A stretch of 33,598 nucleotides of DNA from Clostridiales bacterium DTU087 (lineage in GTDB: Bacteria; Bacillota; Limnochordia; DTU087), in the NCBI GenBank assembly GCA_001513495.1, contig LFTN01000084.1, positions 1 to 33,598 on the forward strand, read 5' to 3'. Under the pieces are notes generated by a model. The model did not search any database. It was not told the origin of the DNA and saw only the letters and a program-made list of their open reading frames with translations. This document shows positions 8,658-18,317 of this stretch, piece after piece (the stretch's first letter is position 1; each line of letters begins with the position of its first letter). A program made the translations under genes and the position numbers.

Positions 8658-11600
8658 CTACAGCAGTGCACTGCCTGGTGCCGCACTTTCCAACACAGCG
8701 GCTGCTTCATCGAGCTGCACTGAGACTAATTGACTGATGTGGGCCCTATTCATAGTGACTCCATACAGCCGGTCAGCAGCTTCCATGGTGATGGGCCGAT
8801 GGGTAATTACAATAAATTGGGTGTCTTGAGCAAAGTCCTTGAGCAGCTGCGTAAATCGCTCAAGATTGCTCTCATCCAGCGACGCGTCGATCTCATCGAG
8901 GACGCAGAAAGGGCTGGGCTTAACCCTCAACAGTGCAAAGAGCAGGCTGATAGCAGTTAGTGCCCGTTCGCCCCCTGACAAGAGGCTGATGCTTTGAGGC
9001 TTTTTCCCCGGCGGCTTGGCGGAAATATCAACTCCGGCATCCTCCAGCTGGTCAGCATCCATGAGCACAAGCTCAGCGCTGCCGCCGCCGAAGAGCTTGG
9101 CAAATACTGCTTGAAATTCCTTCTGCACTGCAGCAAAGGTCTCTTTAAATCTACCTTTACAGACTGTATCCATCTCAGCGATCACTTGTCTCAACTGCCG
9201 CTCTGCCTCTAGGAGATCTTGCTGCTGCCGCTGCAGATAGTCATAGCGCTCCTTGACTTCCTCAAATTGCTGAATGGCTCCGGTGTCCACTGGACCTAAA
9301 GCCTGGATCTGTTCCTTAAGCATCCGCAGGCTTCTCCTCATTTCGGCAGCATCACCCCTGTGGATCCTTACATCGCTGACTGCCTCTGGGGCAAGTCCGT
9401 ATTCATCCATCATAACCTCACTGAGCTGCGACTTCTTCAGTGCTATCTTATCCAATAGACGCCTGGTATCTGCCAAACGTTCCTGCAGAGCCTCTTTCTG
9501 CTGCTGTTTGGCTTTGTGGGCTTTCTCTCCATCCCCCAATGCGCTTTCCACGGCTTCCCGCCGCCTGCTGCCATCCAAGAGCTTTGCTTCAATATCTTTC
9601 AGGTTTTCTATCAGCTGGTTATACTTAATGTCCAGCCCATCTATCTCCCGGGCCAGTTCCCCCTGTTCCCGGGTGAGATGGGACGCGGCGGCTGCTGCCG
9701 CCTCGGCCCGCTGGTCAGCTTCTATGAGGGCCGAACGGTATCTTGATGCCGCTGCCTCGTCGGCCTCAATCTGACTTTCCAATGCCGCCAGATTGACCTT
9801 CGCCGCCGTATAGCTCTCCTGGGCACTGAGGGTTTCCCTCTCCAAGCGCTGCAGCTCGGCCTGCAGGACGGAAAGCTGCTTCTCCTGTTCAGCTATCTCT
9901 TTGTCCAGTTCCTCCATGCCGGCCAACAGCTCTTGTCTCCTGACTGCTTCACTGGCAAGCCTTTGCTCCAGCCCCTGCATCTCACTCCTTACCTGGCCGG
10001 CTTCCCTTTCCCAGTGGGAGATCTCATTCCTGCCCAGGGTGACAGCCTTCTCCAGCTCCTTGGCCTCAAGTTCCAACTGGTGGGCCTGACGAGCCGCGTC
10101 CTCGGCCCTGGCCTCAGACTGCCTCAGTTCGTCCCGCAGATCTGCTGCCAGCTTCTCCTCCTGCTGCAGACGCTCCCGGCTGAGGCGAAGATCCCTGGCT
10201 AACCGGGAAACTTCTTGGCGTCTCTGTAAGAGGCCGCTCCGCTCACTTTGGGGCAGGCTGCCGCCGGTAATCGCCCCTCCCGGAGTGACTAGATCGCCGT
10301 CGAGGGTAACGATACGGCTGAAGCCCCGCCAGTTGCGGCTTAAAGCCACAGCACTGTCCAGGTCCCTAGTGATCACAACCCGGCCTAGCAGGTACTCCAT
10401 CGCTGTCTTGTACTTGGGATCATACTCTACCAGCCGGGATGCGATACCGATGACTCCATCTTGCTCCAAATGCTTTAAACCTCGCCCCTCAATGGAGCTC
10501 GGCCTCAGCTCTGACAGGGGCAGGAAAGTAGCCCTGCCGGCCTTGGCTTCCTTCAAGAAGGCTACCGCTTGCCTCGCTTCCCGGTCAGTCTCGGTGACGA
10601 TATTCTGAAGGCTGCCCCCCAGGGCAACCTCAATGGCAGTTTCAAGTTCCTTAGGAACTCCGATCAGCTCCGTGACTACTCCACAGATGCCGGGGAAGCG
10701 GTCTCTAACTTTCATAACTGCCTTAACTCCCCGGCCATAGCCCGCATAGCCCCTTTCCATCTCTACGAGAGCCTGATACCGTGAGTCTAAGAGCTGCACC
10801 TTCTCTGCACAGGAGTCGACGACCTGCTCCTGAGCTGTGAGGCGGGATGTGAGATCCTGCTGGAGTCTGGCGCAACCCTCCAACAGGGATGCCTTGGCCA
10901 GGATCTGCCGGCGAGCCTCCTCCAGGGCCGCTTCCTGCCTGGCTGCTTCGTCGCTGATAGCCTTAAGCTGCCTGAGGATCTCTTCTAGCCGGCGGGAAAG
11001 GACCGAATGCTGCTCCTGCCACAGTAACTTGCGGCTGTCTCCCACCTCTGTCTCTGACTGGACTTCAGCCCGCCGCTGGCGGATCTCTTCCAGGGAGGAT
11101 CTAAGCCCTTCCATCTTCTCAATGAGTTTTCCCCGCCCCTCCTCCCGCTGGAGGCGGGCAGCATCCCATGCTGATAGAGCTTTTAGCAGATCAGCCCGAC
11201 GCCGCCCCAGGGTGCGCAGCCGCCAAAGGCATTCGGCTAGATCCTTCCGCACCTGCTGTCTTCTAATGTCCAGTTCGGCCAGCTCATCAGCCAGCCGCCG
11301 CCCGTCGGCCTGTGAATACTTTAGCCTCTCCCGCAGGGTGTCCTGGCGCCGGCGCACTTCCCCCATATCCTCAATGGCCTGGGCCCTAAGCTCCTGCAGC
11401 TTCGCAGCGAGTTCTTCCAACTCCCTTGACTCTCGCCGCAGAGCAGCCATGGATTTCTCTACTTCCAGCTGCTCTTCATCGATCTCAGCCAATGCCGCTA
11501 ACAGCCCCGCTTCCTCTGCCAGGCCCTTCTCATTCTCTTTAGCTAGCTCCAGCCACTCCAGGGCACACAGAGCTTGTCCCATTTCTTGGTGTTCCTCTAC

Positions 11601-12254
11601 CAGGCGCAAGTACCTTTCGGCTTTGGCTGCCGCCTTCTCAAGGGGCTCAAGCTGCCTGCTCAGTTCCAAGACGATGTCATTAAGGCGGACCAAGTTTGCT
11701 TCAGTATCCGCTAACTTCCTGACTGCTTCCAGCTTCCGGGTCCGATACTTGCCAATGCCGGCGGCTTCTTCGATGATCAATCGCCTTTCCTCCGGCCGGC
11801 TGGATAAGACCGCGTCAATTTGGCCTTGAGAAATCAGCCAGTATCCTTCCCGGCCCAGCCCAGTATCTAGGAAAAGGTCCCTAATGTCCCGGAGGCGGCA
11901 GGGAGATTTGTTGATCAAGTACTGGCTCTCACCGGAACGGTAAACCCGCCGGGTGACAGCTACTTCATCGAAATCCAGGTTGAGATGGCCCTGACAGTCA
12001 CTAAGGGTCAAAGAGACAGAGGCCATCCCCAGGGGGCCCTTGCCCGAGCTGCCGGCGAAAATAATATCCTGCATAGTATCACCCCGCAGGGAGCGAGCGC
12101 TCTGCTCCCCCAGGACCCAGCGAACGCCATCAGCGATATTGCTCTTACCACTGCCGTTGGGCCCAACTATCGCGGTAATGCCCCTGCCAAACTCTAGTTT
12201 GGTTCTTTCGCCAAAGGATTTGAATCCATGGATTTCCAGTCGTTTAAGATACAA
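8658..12254 (-). CDS. smc: Chromosome segregation protein SMC
   Basis: YLKRLEIHGFKSFGERTKLEFGRGITAIVGPNGSGKSNIADGVRWVLGEQ, long coiled coils, hinge, LLSGGERALTAISLLFALL. TTG start at 12254 preceded by GGAGGTGG; the upstream ATG ORF (to 12323) would run into the terminator at 12308-12334. Confidence 0.96.
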   Translation of the reverse strand: MYLKRLEIHGFKSFGERTKLEFGRGITAIVGPNGSGKSNIADGVRWVLGEQSARSLRGDTMQDIIFAGSSGKGPLGMASVSLTLSDCQGHLNLDFDEVAVTRRVYRSGESQYLINKSPCRLRDIRDLFLDTGLGREGYWLISQGQIDAVLSSRPEERRLIIEEAAGIGKYRTRKLEAVRKLADTEANLVRLNDIVLELSRQLEPLEKAAAKAERYLRLVEEHQEMGQALCALEWLELAKENEKGLAEEAGLLAALAEIDEEQLEVEKSMAALRRESRELEELAAKLQELRAQAIEDMGEVRRRQDTLRERLKYSQADGRRLADELAELDIRRQQVRKDLAECLWRLRTLGRRRADLLKALSAWDAARLQREEGRGKLIEKMEGLRSSLEEIRQRRAEVQSETEVGDSRKLLWQEQHSVLSRRLEEILRQLKAISDEAARQEAALEEARRQILAKASLLEGCARLQQDLTSRLTAQEQVVDSCAEKVQLLDSRYQALVEMERGYAGYGRGVKAVMKVRDRFPGICGVVTELIGVPKELETAIEVALGGSLQNIVTETDREARQAVAFLKEAKAGRATFLPLSELRPSSIEGRGLKHLEQDGVIGIASRLVEYDPKYKTAMEYLLGRVVITRDLDSAVALSRNWRGFSRIVTLDGDLVTPGGAITGGSLPQSERSGLLQRRQEVSRLARDLRLSRERLQQEEKLAADLRDELRQSEARAEDAARQAHQLELEAKELEKAVTLGRNEISHWEREAGQVRSEMQGLEQRLASEAVRRQELLAGMEELDKEIAEQEKQLSVLQAELQRLERETLSAQESYTAAKVNLAALESQIEADEAAASRYRSALIEADQRAEAAAAAASHLTREQGELAREIDGLDIKYNQLIENLKDIEAKLLDGSRRREAVESALGDGEKAHKAKQQQKEALQERLADTRRLLDKIALKKSQLSEVMMDEYGLAPEAVSDVRIHRGDAAEMRRSLRMLKEQIQALGPVDTGAIQQFEEVKERYDYLQRQQQDLLEAERQLRQVIAEMDTVCKGRFKETFAAVQKEFQAVFAKLFGGGSAELVLMDADQLEDAGVDISAKPPGKKPQSISLLSGGERALTAISLLFALLRVKPSPFCVLDEIDASLDESNLERFTQLLKDFAQDTQFIVITHRPITMEAADRLYGVTMNRAHISQLVSVQLDEAAAVLESAAPGSALL

Positions 12255-12307
12255 GGGGCCACCTCCACTCACCAGGGCCATGGCCTGTCCCGATGAACTC
12301 GCTTCAA

Positions 12308-12334
12308 TAAAAAGGCCGGCCAACCCGCCGGACC
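12308..12334 (-). terminator. Rho-independent terminator downstream of sigma factor gene
   Basis: Minus strand GGTCCGGC-gggttg-GCCGGCC-TTTTTATT. Confidence 0.8.
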
Positions 12335-12395
12335 CCTGTAATATTCTATGAGCATCGGTTCTATCCCTTTTTCGGGGAGTGATTTTGCCTTGCCT

Positions 12396-13097
12396 CTACT
12401 CTGCCCGCAGCTCCAGCTTGGGAAGCTTCATGTACAGATCCTTCCGCCGCCTCACCCTGACCGGTACCTTGGGGCTGAGCAGAGACCCATGTTCACTGAG
12501 AATCCGCCTCAGTTTTAGGCGCACCCTGGTGCGGGCATTGTCTACGGCCTTAGCGCTGACACCGATGGCTGCTTCAATCTCAGCACTGGAGTAACCTTGC
12601 AGAAACATTGAGATCACGGCATATTCCAGGATTGACAAGTGATTCTCCAGCACGATCTTGAGTCTTTGATTGACCATCCTCTCAGCAACAACTTCCTCCG
12701 GATCAACGGAGGCATCATCCAAAGGGACGTAGTCTAAAATAGTGCGGGTTTCCTCTTGATTGACAAAGGCATGGATAGAGACAGCATCATTCAATGCCTT
12801 GTGCTTGTTGCCGTTGGTCTGCTTGATCACATTATAGATCTTCCGAAGGATGCAGATATAAGCAAAGGAAGAGAACTTGACATTTTTCGCGGGGTTATAC
12901 TCCTCAATGGCGCCTAAGAGGCCGATCATGCCCTCCTGCATCAGGTCTTCAAACTCCAAGAAACTGGCATAGTGACTGCGGGCGATGCGCTTCACCATGG
13001 GGATATACTTTTTCACCAGTTCCTCCCGGGCTCTCCTGTTTCCTGTTCTAACCTGCCGGATCAATTCTAAATCCCGTTCCTGGTTCTTTCCAGCCAA
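12396..13097 (-). CDS. Sigma-70 family RNA polymerase sigma factor, SigH-like
   Basis: Region 2: FEDLMQEGMIGLLGAIEEYNPAKNVKFSSFAYICILRKIYNVIKQTNGNKHKALNDAVSI. Region 4: SILEYAVISMFLQGYSSAEIEAAIGVSAKAVDNARTRVRLKL. TTG start at 13097 after AAGGAGGG. Confidence 0.92.
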   Translation of the reverse strand: MAGKNQERDLELIRQVRTGNRRAREELVKKYIPMVKRIARSHYASFLEFEDLMQEGMIGLLGAIEEYNPAKNVKFSSFAYICILRKIYNVIKQTNGNKHKALNDAVSIHAFVNQEETRTILDYVPLDDASVDPEEVVAERMVNQRLKIVLENHLSILEYAVISMFLQGYSSAEIEAAIGVSAKAVDNARTRVRLKLRRILSEHGSLLSPKVPVRVRRRKDLYMKLPKLELRAE

Positions 13098-13174
13098 GGC
13101 GTTCCCTCCTTGTCCAGCAGTAGCTCCCTTTCATATATATTGCTTGTCTACCCGGAATAGAACAGGAGGGATCA

Positions 13175-13201
13175 TAAAAGCCCCTGCCGTAAGCAGGAGC
13201 T
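13175..13201 (-). terminator. Rho-independent terminator downstream of rnc
   Basis: Minus strand AGCTCCTGC-ttacg-GCAGGGGCT-TTTATG. Confidence 0.75.
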
Positions 13202-13238
13202 CTGGATGAGTCATATAACATGACTGGCATGGACTAGC

Positions 13239-13976
13239 TTACCGCTCTTCATCTTTGCTATTTTTTCTGGCAAGATACGCCAACGCGCTGCGGGCAGCAT
13301 CCTGCTCCGCATCTTTCTTCGTCTTTCCCTGCCCCCTGCCTAGAACCTGCCCCCGCCACTTAACTGCAACCCGGAAGGTCTTGTCATGGTCGGGGCCCTG
13401 TTCATCATAGACAGCATAGACAGGAGTATCGGAACTGCACTGCTGTACCTTTTCCTGCAGGGCGCTCTTAGGATCAACAAAGTCCCTGGTCTGCCAGATA
13501 TCCTGCACATCAGCACCCAACAGCCCCAGGATAAAATCCCGGCAAGTATTGTAGTCCAGCTCCAGATACATGGCGCCGATGACGGCTTCCAAGGCATCAC
13601 TGAGCAGTGAGTCAAGATTGCGTCCGCCGGCGTGGGCCTCCCCCCGGCTGACCAGCAGGAACTCTCCCAGCTTCAAGCTCCGGGCCTTCTCCGCCAGGCT
13701 GTGCTCACTTACTACAACTGAACGCAGCCGCGCCAGTTCCCCCTCGGGAGCAGAGGGAAAACACCGGTAGGTATGCTCACTGATCACCAGCTCCAAGACC
13801 GCATCACCTAGAAACTCCAAACGTTCATTATGATACCCGGAAAATCCCTGCTCATTGGCATACGATTTGTGGATTAAGGCTTGATGCAGGAGCTCATAAG
13901 AGGGAAAGACTACCCCGAGGTGGGCCTCCAGCCGCTTCAAAGCTGCAACTCTTTCTTGACTCAACCCTTTCGTCAT
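13239..13976 (-). CDS. rnc: Ribonuclease III
   Basis: HNERLEFLGDAVLELVISEHTYR signature; C-terminal dsRBD. Confidence 0.97.
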   Translation of the reverse strand: MTKGLSQERVAALKRLEAHLGVVFPSYELLHQALIHKSYANEQGFSGYHNERLEFLGDAVLELVISEHTYRCFPSAPEGELARLRSVVVSEHSLAEKARSLKLGEFLLVSRGEAHAGGRNLDSLLSDALEAVIGAMYLELDYNTCRDFILGLLGADVQDIWQTRDFVDPKSALQEKVQQCSSDTPVYAVYDEQGPDHDKTFRVAVKWRGQVLGRGQGKTKKDAEQDAARSALAYLARKNSKDEER

Positions 13977-13987
13977 GGTCCACCTCT

Positions 13988-15229
13988 TTATTCACCGGTC
14001 AGTTTCTTGGCAACTAACACTGCATTATGCCCACCAAAGCCGAAGGAATTGCTCATGACTACGTTGAGCTCCTTGGGACGGGCCGTATTGGGCACATAAT
14101 CCAGATCGCAGTCGGGATCTGGTTCCTCGTAGTTGATGGTGGGCGGAATCAAGTTGTGCTCCATGGCAAGCAGGCTGGCAATCAGCTCAACTCCCCCGGC
14201 CGCGCCGAGAAGGTGACCAATCATTGATTTTGTCGAGCTGATGGGTACTGAGGCTGCCCACTGGCCGAAGACCCGCTTTATAGCCACTGTTTCGAAGAAG
14301 TCATTGTACTTGGTGGCAGTCCCATGGGCATTGATATAATCCACATCTTCAATAGACAGGCCGGCATCCTTCAAAGCCGCCAGCATAGCCCGGGCGGCAC
14401 CCTCGCCTTCTGGGGCGGGAGTTGTAATGTGATACGCATCGCCGGTTGCGCCATACCCTGCCAGTTCAGCATAGATCTTTGCACCGCGGGAGAGGGCATG
14501 CTCCAGCTCTTCTAAGATCACGATGCCACTGCCCTCACCCATTACGAACCCGTCCCGGCCTGCATCAAAGGGACGGGATGCCCTCTCAGGCTCGTCGTTG
14601 CGGGTGGAAAGGGTCTTGGCTGAGCAAAACCCGCCCATGGCCAGCTTGCCCAACGGTGCCTCTGCACCACCGCTGATCATGATATCGGCGTCTCCCCGTT
14701 GAATAACCCTGAAGGCATCGCCAATGGAATGGGCGCCAGAGGAGCAGGCCGTTACTGTGCAAGCATTGTGCCCCTTAGCCCCAAACTGGATGGAAACCTG
14801 CCCAGCTGCCATATCGGCGATCATCATTGGCACAAAGAAAGGGCTAATGCGGCTGACACCCTTGGTAACCAGGGTGACAGCCTGTGCTTCCAGTGTCTCG
14901 ATCCCGCCTACACCGGAACCGATCAGTACACCGGCCCGTTCCCCTAGAGGAACATGCTCATCCAAACCTGCGTCAGCCAAGGCAAGGGCGGCAGCAGCCA
15001 CAGCAAACTGGGTAAAGCGGTCCATGCGGCGGGCGTCTTTCCTATCTATATAGTCCAACGGTTCAAAATCCGGCACCTCTGCTGCGATCTGGCAAGTGAG
15101 GTCACTGGCATCGAACCGGGTAATGCGCCTGACACCGGAACGGCCATTGGCTATACCTTCCCAGAAGGCGTCTTTGCCAATGCCCAGAGGAGTGACTACC
15201 CCGATTCCGGTTACCACTACTCGCCTCAT
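13988..15229 (-). CDS. fabF: 3-oxoacyl-ACP synthase II
   Basis: [68 protein letters not shown]. Start at 15229. Confidence 0.97.
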   Translation of the reverse strand: MRRVVVTGIGVVTPLGIGKDAFWEGIANGRSGVRRITRFDASDLTCQIAAEVPDFEPLDYIDRKDARRMDRFTQFAVAAAALALADAGLDEHVPLGERAGVLIGSGVGGIETLEAQAVTLVTKGVSRISPFFVPMMIADMAAGQVSIQFGAKGHNACTVTACSSGAHSIGDAFRVIQRGDADIMISGGAEAPLGKLAMGGFCSAKTLSTRNDEPERASRPFDAGRDGFVMGEGSGIVILEELEHALSRGAKIYAELAGYGATGDAYHITTPAPEGEGAARAMLAALKDAGLSIEDVDYINAHGTATKYNDFFETVAIKRVFGQWAASVPISSTKSMIGHLLGAAGGVELIASLLAMEHNLIPPTINYEEPDPDCDLDYVPNTARPKELNVVMSNSFGFGGHNAVLVAKKLTGE

Positions 15230-15267
15230 ATTACGTCTCACCTCAATTGGGCCGCCCCCAGAGGGGA

Positions 15268-15291
15268 TGAGTCCCGTATATACGGGACTCA
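15268..15291. repeat. Perfect 24-bp palindrome between acpP and fabF
   Basis: TGAGTCCCGTATATACGGGACTCA is identical to its reverse complement. Confidence 0.95.
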
Positions 15292-15302
15292 CATTCCACA
15301 GC

Positions 15303-15536
15303 CTACTCAGTCTTATCCTTAATATACTTCACTGCATCCCCGACATTGGTGATCTTCTCTGCATCCTCATCGGGGATCTCCAGATCAAACTCTTCTTCCA
15401 ATGCCATCACCAGCTCAACCAGGTCTAGTGAGTCGGCACCGAGATCATCAACGAAGGAAGCTTCATTGGTCACTTCGTCTGGATCTACTCCCAGCTGTTC
15501 GACAACGATCTCTCTAACTCTCTCTAAAACATCCAT
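15303..15536 (-). CDS. acpP: Acyl carrier protein
   Basis: [45 protein letters not shown] with the DSL phosphopantetheine site. Confidence 0.98.
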   Translation of the reverse strand: MDVLERVREIVVEQLGVDPDEVTNEASFVDDLGADSLDLVELVMALEEEFDLEIPDEDAEKITNVGDAVKYIKDKTE

Positions 15537-15626
15537 TCTACCCAGTCACCTCCTTATTAGCCAAGGCTGTCATAGCACCGGCTCCAGGTATGATTTGCTG
15601 CTCGGTGGACACAATGATGCAAGACA

Positions 15627-16364
15627 TCAGTCCATAACCAGTCCACCATCAACGTTTATTGTCTGACCGGTAATATAACGGGCATCATCACTGGCGAGGA
15701 ACGCAACTGCCGCCGCAACATCTTCCGGAAGCCCGATCTCACCCAGCGGAACTTGATCTAACAGAGCTTTACGCTGAGCCTCACTTAGTGCATCGGTCAT
15801 ATCTGAGGCAATAAACCCCGGAGCGACGCAGTTGACCGTAATGCCGCGGCTGGCGACTTCCCTGGCCAGGCTTTTGCTGAAGCCAATCAAACCGGCTTTG
15901 GAAGCCGCATAATTGGTCTGTCCGGGATTGCCCATCAACCCTACAATCGATGCGATACTGATTATCCGGCCCCGGCGCTGCTTCAGCATCGGGCGCAGGA
16001 CAGCCCGACTAAATAAGAAAGCCCCTTTTAGATTAACATCTAGAACCGCGTCCCATTCAGATTCCTGCATCCGCATCAGAAGACCGTCCCTAGTGATGCC
16101 GGCATTATTGACCAAGATGTCAACGGCACCCCACTCAGAGAGGATTGTCTCCACGGCTTCCTTCACCTGGGAGTCTGCGGTGATATCAACCTTAAGGGCC
16201 AAAGCAGCGCCACCCAGTTCCACTATACGGGCGGCGGTCTCCTCACTATTCTGCACATCGCAGATGGCAACCTTCGCTCCTTCTTGAGCAAGGCGTAAGG
16301 CAATGGCTTGACCAATGCCCCTGCCACCGCCGGTAACTATGGCCACCTTGTTTGCTAGTCCCAT
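15627..16364 (-). CDS. fabG: 3-oxoacyl-ACP reductase
   Basis: VTGGGRGIGQAIALRLA; ILVNNAGITRDGLLMRM; TNYAASKAGLIGFSKSLARE; ITGQTINVDGGLVMD. Confidence 0.97.
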   Translation of the reverse strand: MGLANKVAIVTGGGRGIGQAIALRLAQEGAKVAICDVQNSEETAARIVELGGAALALKVDITADSQVKEAVETILSEWGAVDILVNNAGITRDGLLMRMQESEWDAVLDVNLKGAFLFSRAVLRPMLKQRRGRIISIASIVGLMGNPGQTNYAASKAGLIGFSKSLAREVASRGITVNCVAPGFIASDMTDALSEAQRKALLDQVPLGEIGLPEDVAAAVAFLASDDARYITGQTINVDGGLVMD

Positions 16365-16378
16365 ATTACTATACCCCC

Positions 16379-17308
16379 TTAGACCATTTCAAGTACTTTT
16401 TCCAGCTCTTCCATCTCCTGAAAGCCAACCACTTTAACCTTGCGAGAGATGCGCTTGATCAAGCCAGCAAGTACTCTTCCGGGTCCTACCTCGACGAAGG
16501 CCTCTACTCCATCGGCAACCAACCGCTGGATTGTCTCCTCCCAGCGCACCGGGCTGTAAAGCTGCTTTACCAATACACTCCGAATACCAGCGGCATCACT
16601 GACGTAATCAGCCGTTGCATTGGCTGCAAAGGCCGCCTCTGGATCCCGGAGCTCTACCTCAGCCAAGTGCCGGGCAAAGGCCTCAGCTGCCGGCCGCATT
16701 AAGGATGAGTGAAACGGGCCGCTCACATCCAGTTCCACAACCCGCCTGGCCCCCCGCTGCGCGCCTAAAGCCATGGCCCTCTCCACTGCTGCCCGATGGC
16801 CAGAGATGACGATCTGCCCCGGGCAGTTGATATTAGCCGGCTCTACAACTTCTCCTTGAGCTGCCTCCTGGCAGATGGCAGCTACCTGTTGGTAATCAAG
16901 GCCCAACAGGACTGCCATCGTACCTCTGCCGGCAGGCATGGCTTCCTCCATCAGCTGCCCTCTCTTAGCCACCAAGGCAACAGCTGCCTCGAAGTCGATG
17001 CTGTCGGCTGCCACCAAGGCAGAATACTCGCCGAGACTGTGGCCGGCGACGACATCAGGCGCCCTGCCCTGGGACCTCAAAACAGCGCTCAGCATGGTAC
17101 TTACGGTCAGCAGGGCCGGCTGCGTGTACTCAGTCTGCTTCAGTTTCTCCTCGGGCCCGACCCAGCAAAGTGCAGCCAAATCATAGCCAAGCAGCTCGCT
17201 GGCCCTGTCCAGCAGCGCCTTGGCTGCCGGCTCCGCCTCAGCAGCACTGCGGCCCATGCCTAAGTACTGGCTTCCCTGTCCGGGAAAGACCCATGCCGTC
17301 TTACCCAT
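16379..17308 (-). CDS. fabD: Malonyl-CoA:ACP transacylase
   Basis: MGKTAWVFPGQGSQYLGMG; VAGHSLGEYSALVAA. Start at 17308. Confidence 0.97.
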   Translation of the reverse strand: MGKTAWVFPGQGSQYLGMGRSAAEAEPAAKALLDRASELLGYDLAALCWVGPEEKLKQTEYTQPALLTVSTMLSAVLRSQGRAPDVVAGHSLGEYSALVAADSIDFEAAVALVAKRGQLMEEAMPAGRGTMAVLLGLDYQQVAAICQEAAQGEVVEPANINCPGQIVISGHRAAVERAMALGAQRGARRVVELDVSGPFHSSLMRPAAEAFARHLAEVELRDPEAAFAANATADYVSDAAGIRSVLVKQLYSPVRWEETIQRLVADGVEAFVEVGPGRVLAGLIKRISRKVKVVGFQEMEELEKVLEMV

Positions 17309-17309
17309 A

Positions 17310-18317
17310 TTATCTACCCCACCGCAGAATGGCCGAAGCCCAGGTAAGGCCGGCTCCAAAGCCTACCAAAGCTACCACATCATCGTCTTCTACCTTCCCG
17401 GCCCGCACAGCTTCATCCAAGGCTATGGGAACTGACGCAGCCGATGTATTTCCATACCACTGGACATTAACCAGCACCTTGTCCTTGTCAAGGCCCAGCC
17501 GCTTAACCGCAGCATCGATAATCCGGATGTTGGCTTGGTGGGGAATAAATACATCGATTGCCTCAGAGTCAAGGCCGCATTTACTCAACGATGTCAGAGT
17601 AGTCTCTTCCATAATCCGCACAGCGAACTTAAACACATCGTTCCCCTGCATGGAGATGTAGTGCTTCCGCCCCTCTACTGTCTCGATTGAAGGGGGCAGG
17701 AGAGAACCGCCAGCGGGAAGGCTAAGCAGGTGGCCTTGGGCTCCCTCTGCTCCCAGGTCCGAGCTCAAGAGCCCCCGTCCTTCACTGACCGGCCCCACCA
17801 GAGCCGCTCCGGCACCGTCTCCAAAGAGGACACATGTCCCCCTGTCGGTCCAATCAGTGATTCTGCTCAAGACTTCGGCACCAATCACCAGCACCCGATC
17901 ATAGCCTCCGCTGGCCACACACCGTGCGGCAACATCAAGGGCATATACAAAGCCCGAACATCCAGCGGATAGGTCAAAGGTCGCTGCCTTGCCGGCTCCC
18001 AGCTTCATCTGCACCAAACAGGACGTAGCCGGGAACATCATATCCGGCGTCACTGTCGCTACGATGATTAAGTCCACATCTTCGACAGACACACCAGCTG
18101 CCTCCAGGGCTTTCCTGCCCGCTGCCGCCGCTAGGTCGCTGGTAGTCTCACCTTCGGCCGCAATCCTCCGCTCCTTAATCCCTGTACGGGTGGTAATCCA
18201 CTCATCGCTGGTGTCTACCATCTTTTCCAAATCAGCATTGGTCAGTACCTTTTCCGGCACCGCTGTGCCAGTCCCCCAGATACCAGCTGCCCGTAATTGC
18301 TTAGTCACTGTTCTCAC
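17310..18317 (-). CDS. fabH: 3-oxoacyl-ACP synthase III
   Basis: GTGTAVPEKVLTNADLEKMVDTSDEWITTRTGIKERR; FDLSAGCSGFVYAL; VPLAL-like C-terminus. Confidence 0.97.
   Translation of the reverse strand: MRTVTKQLRAAGIWGTGTAVPEKVLTNADLEKMVDTSDEWITTRTGIKERRIAAEGETTSDLAAAAGRKALEAAGVSVEDVDLIIVATVTPDMMFPATSCLVQMKLGAGKAATFDLSAGCSGFVYALDVAARCVASGGYDRVLVIGAEVLSRITDWTDRGTCVLFGDGAGAALVGPVSEGRGLLSSDLGAEGAQGHLLSLPAGGSLLPPSIETVEGRKHYISMQGNDVFKFAVRIMEETTLTSLSKCGLDSEAIDVFIPHQANIRIIDAAVKRLGLDKDKVLVNVQWYGNTSAASVPIALDEAVRAGKVEDDDVVALVGFGAGLTWASAILRWGR

Noticed and set aside
10837-11829. 330-aa plus-strand ORF
   Set aside because: Fully antisense to smc coiled-coil coding sequence; Ser/Arg-rich composition is typical of a shadow frame of GC-rich coiled-coil genes; no recognisable domain.
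13205-13230. AGTCAT/ATGACT inverted repeat after rnc
   Set aside because: Only 6-bp arms; the adjacent stronger hairpin already explains termination.
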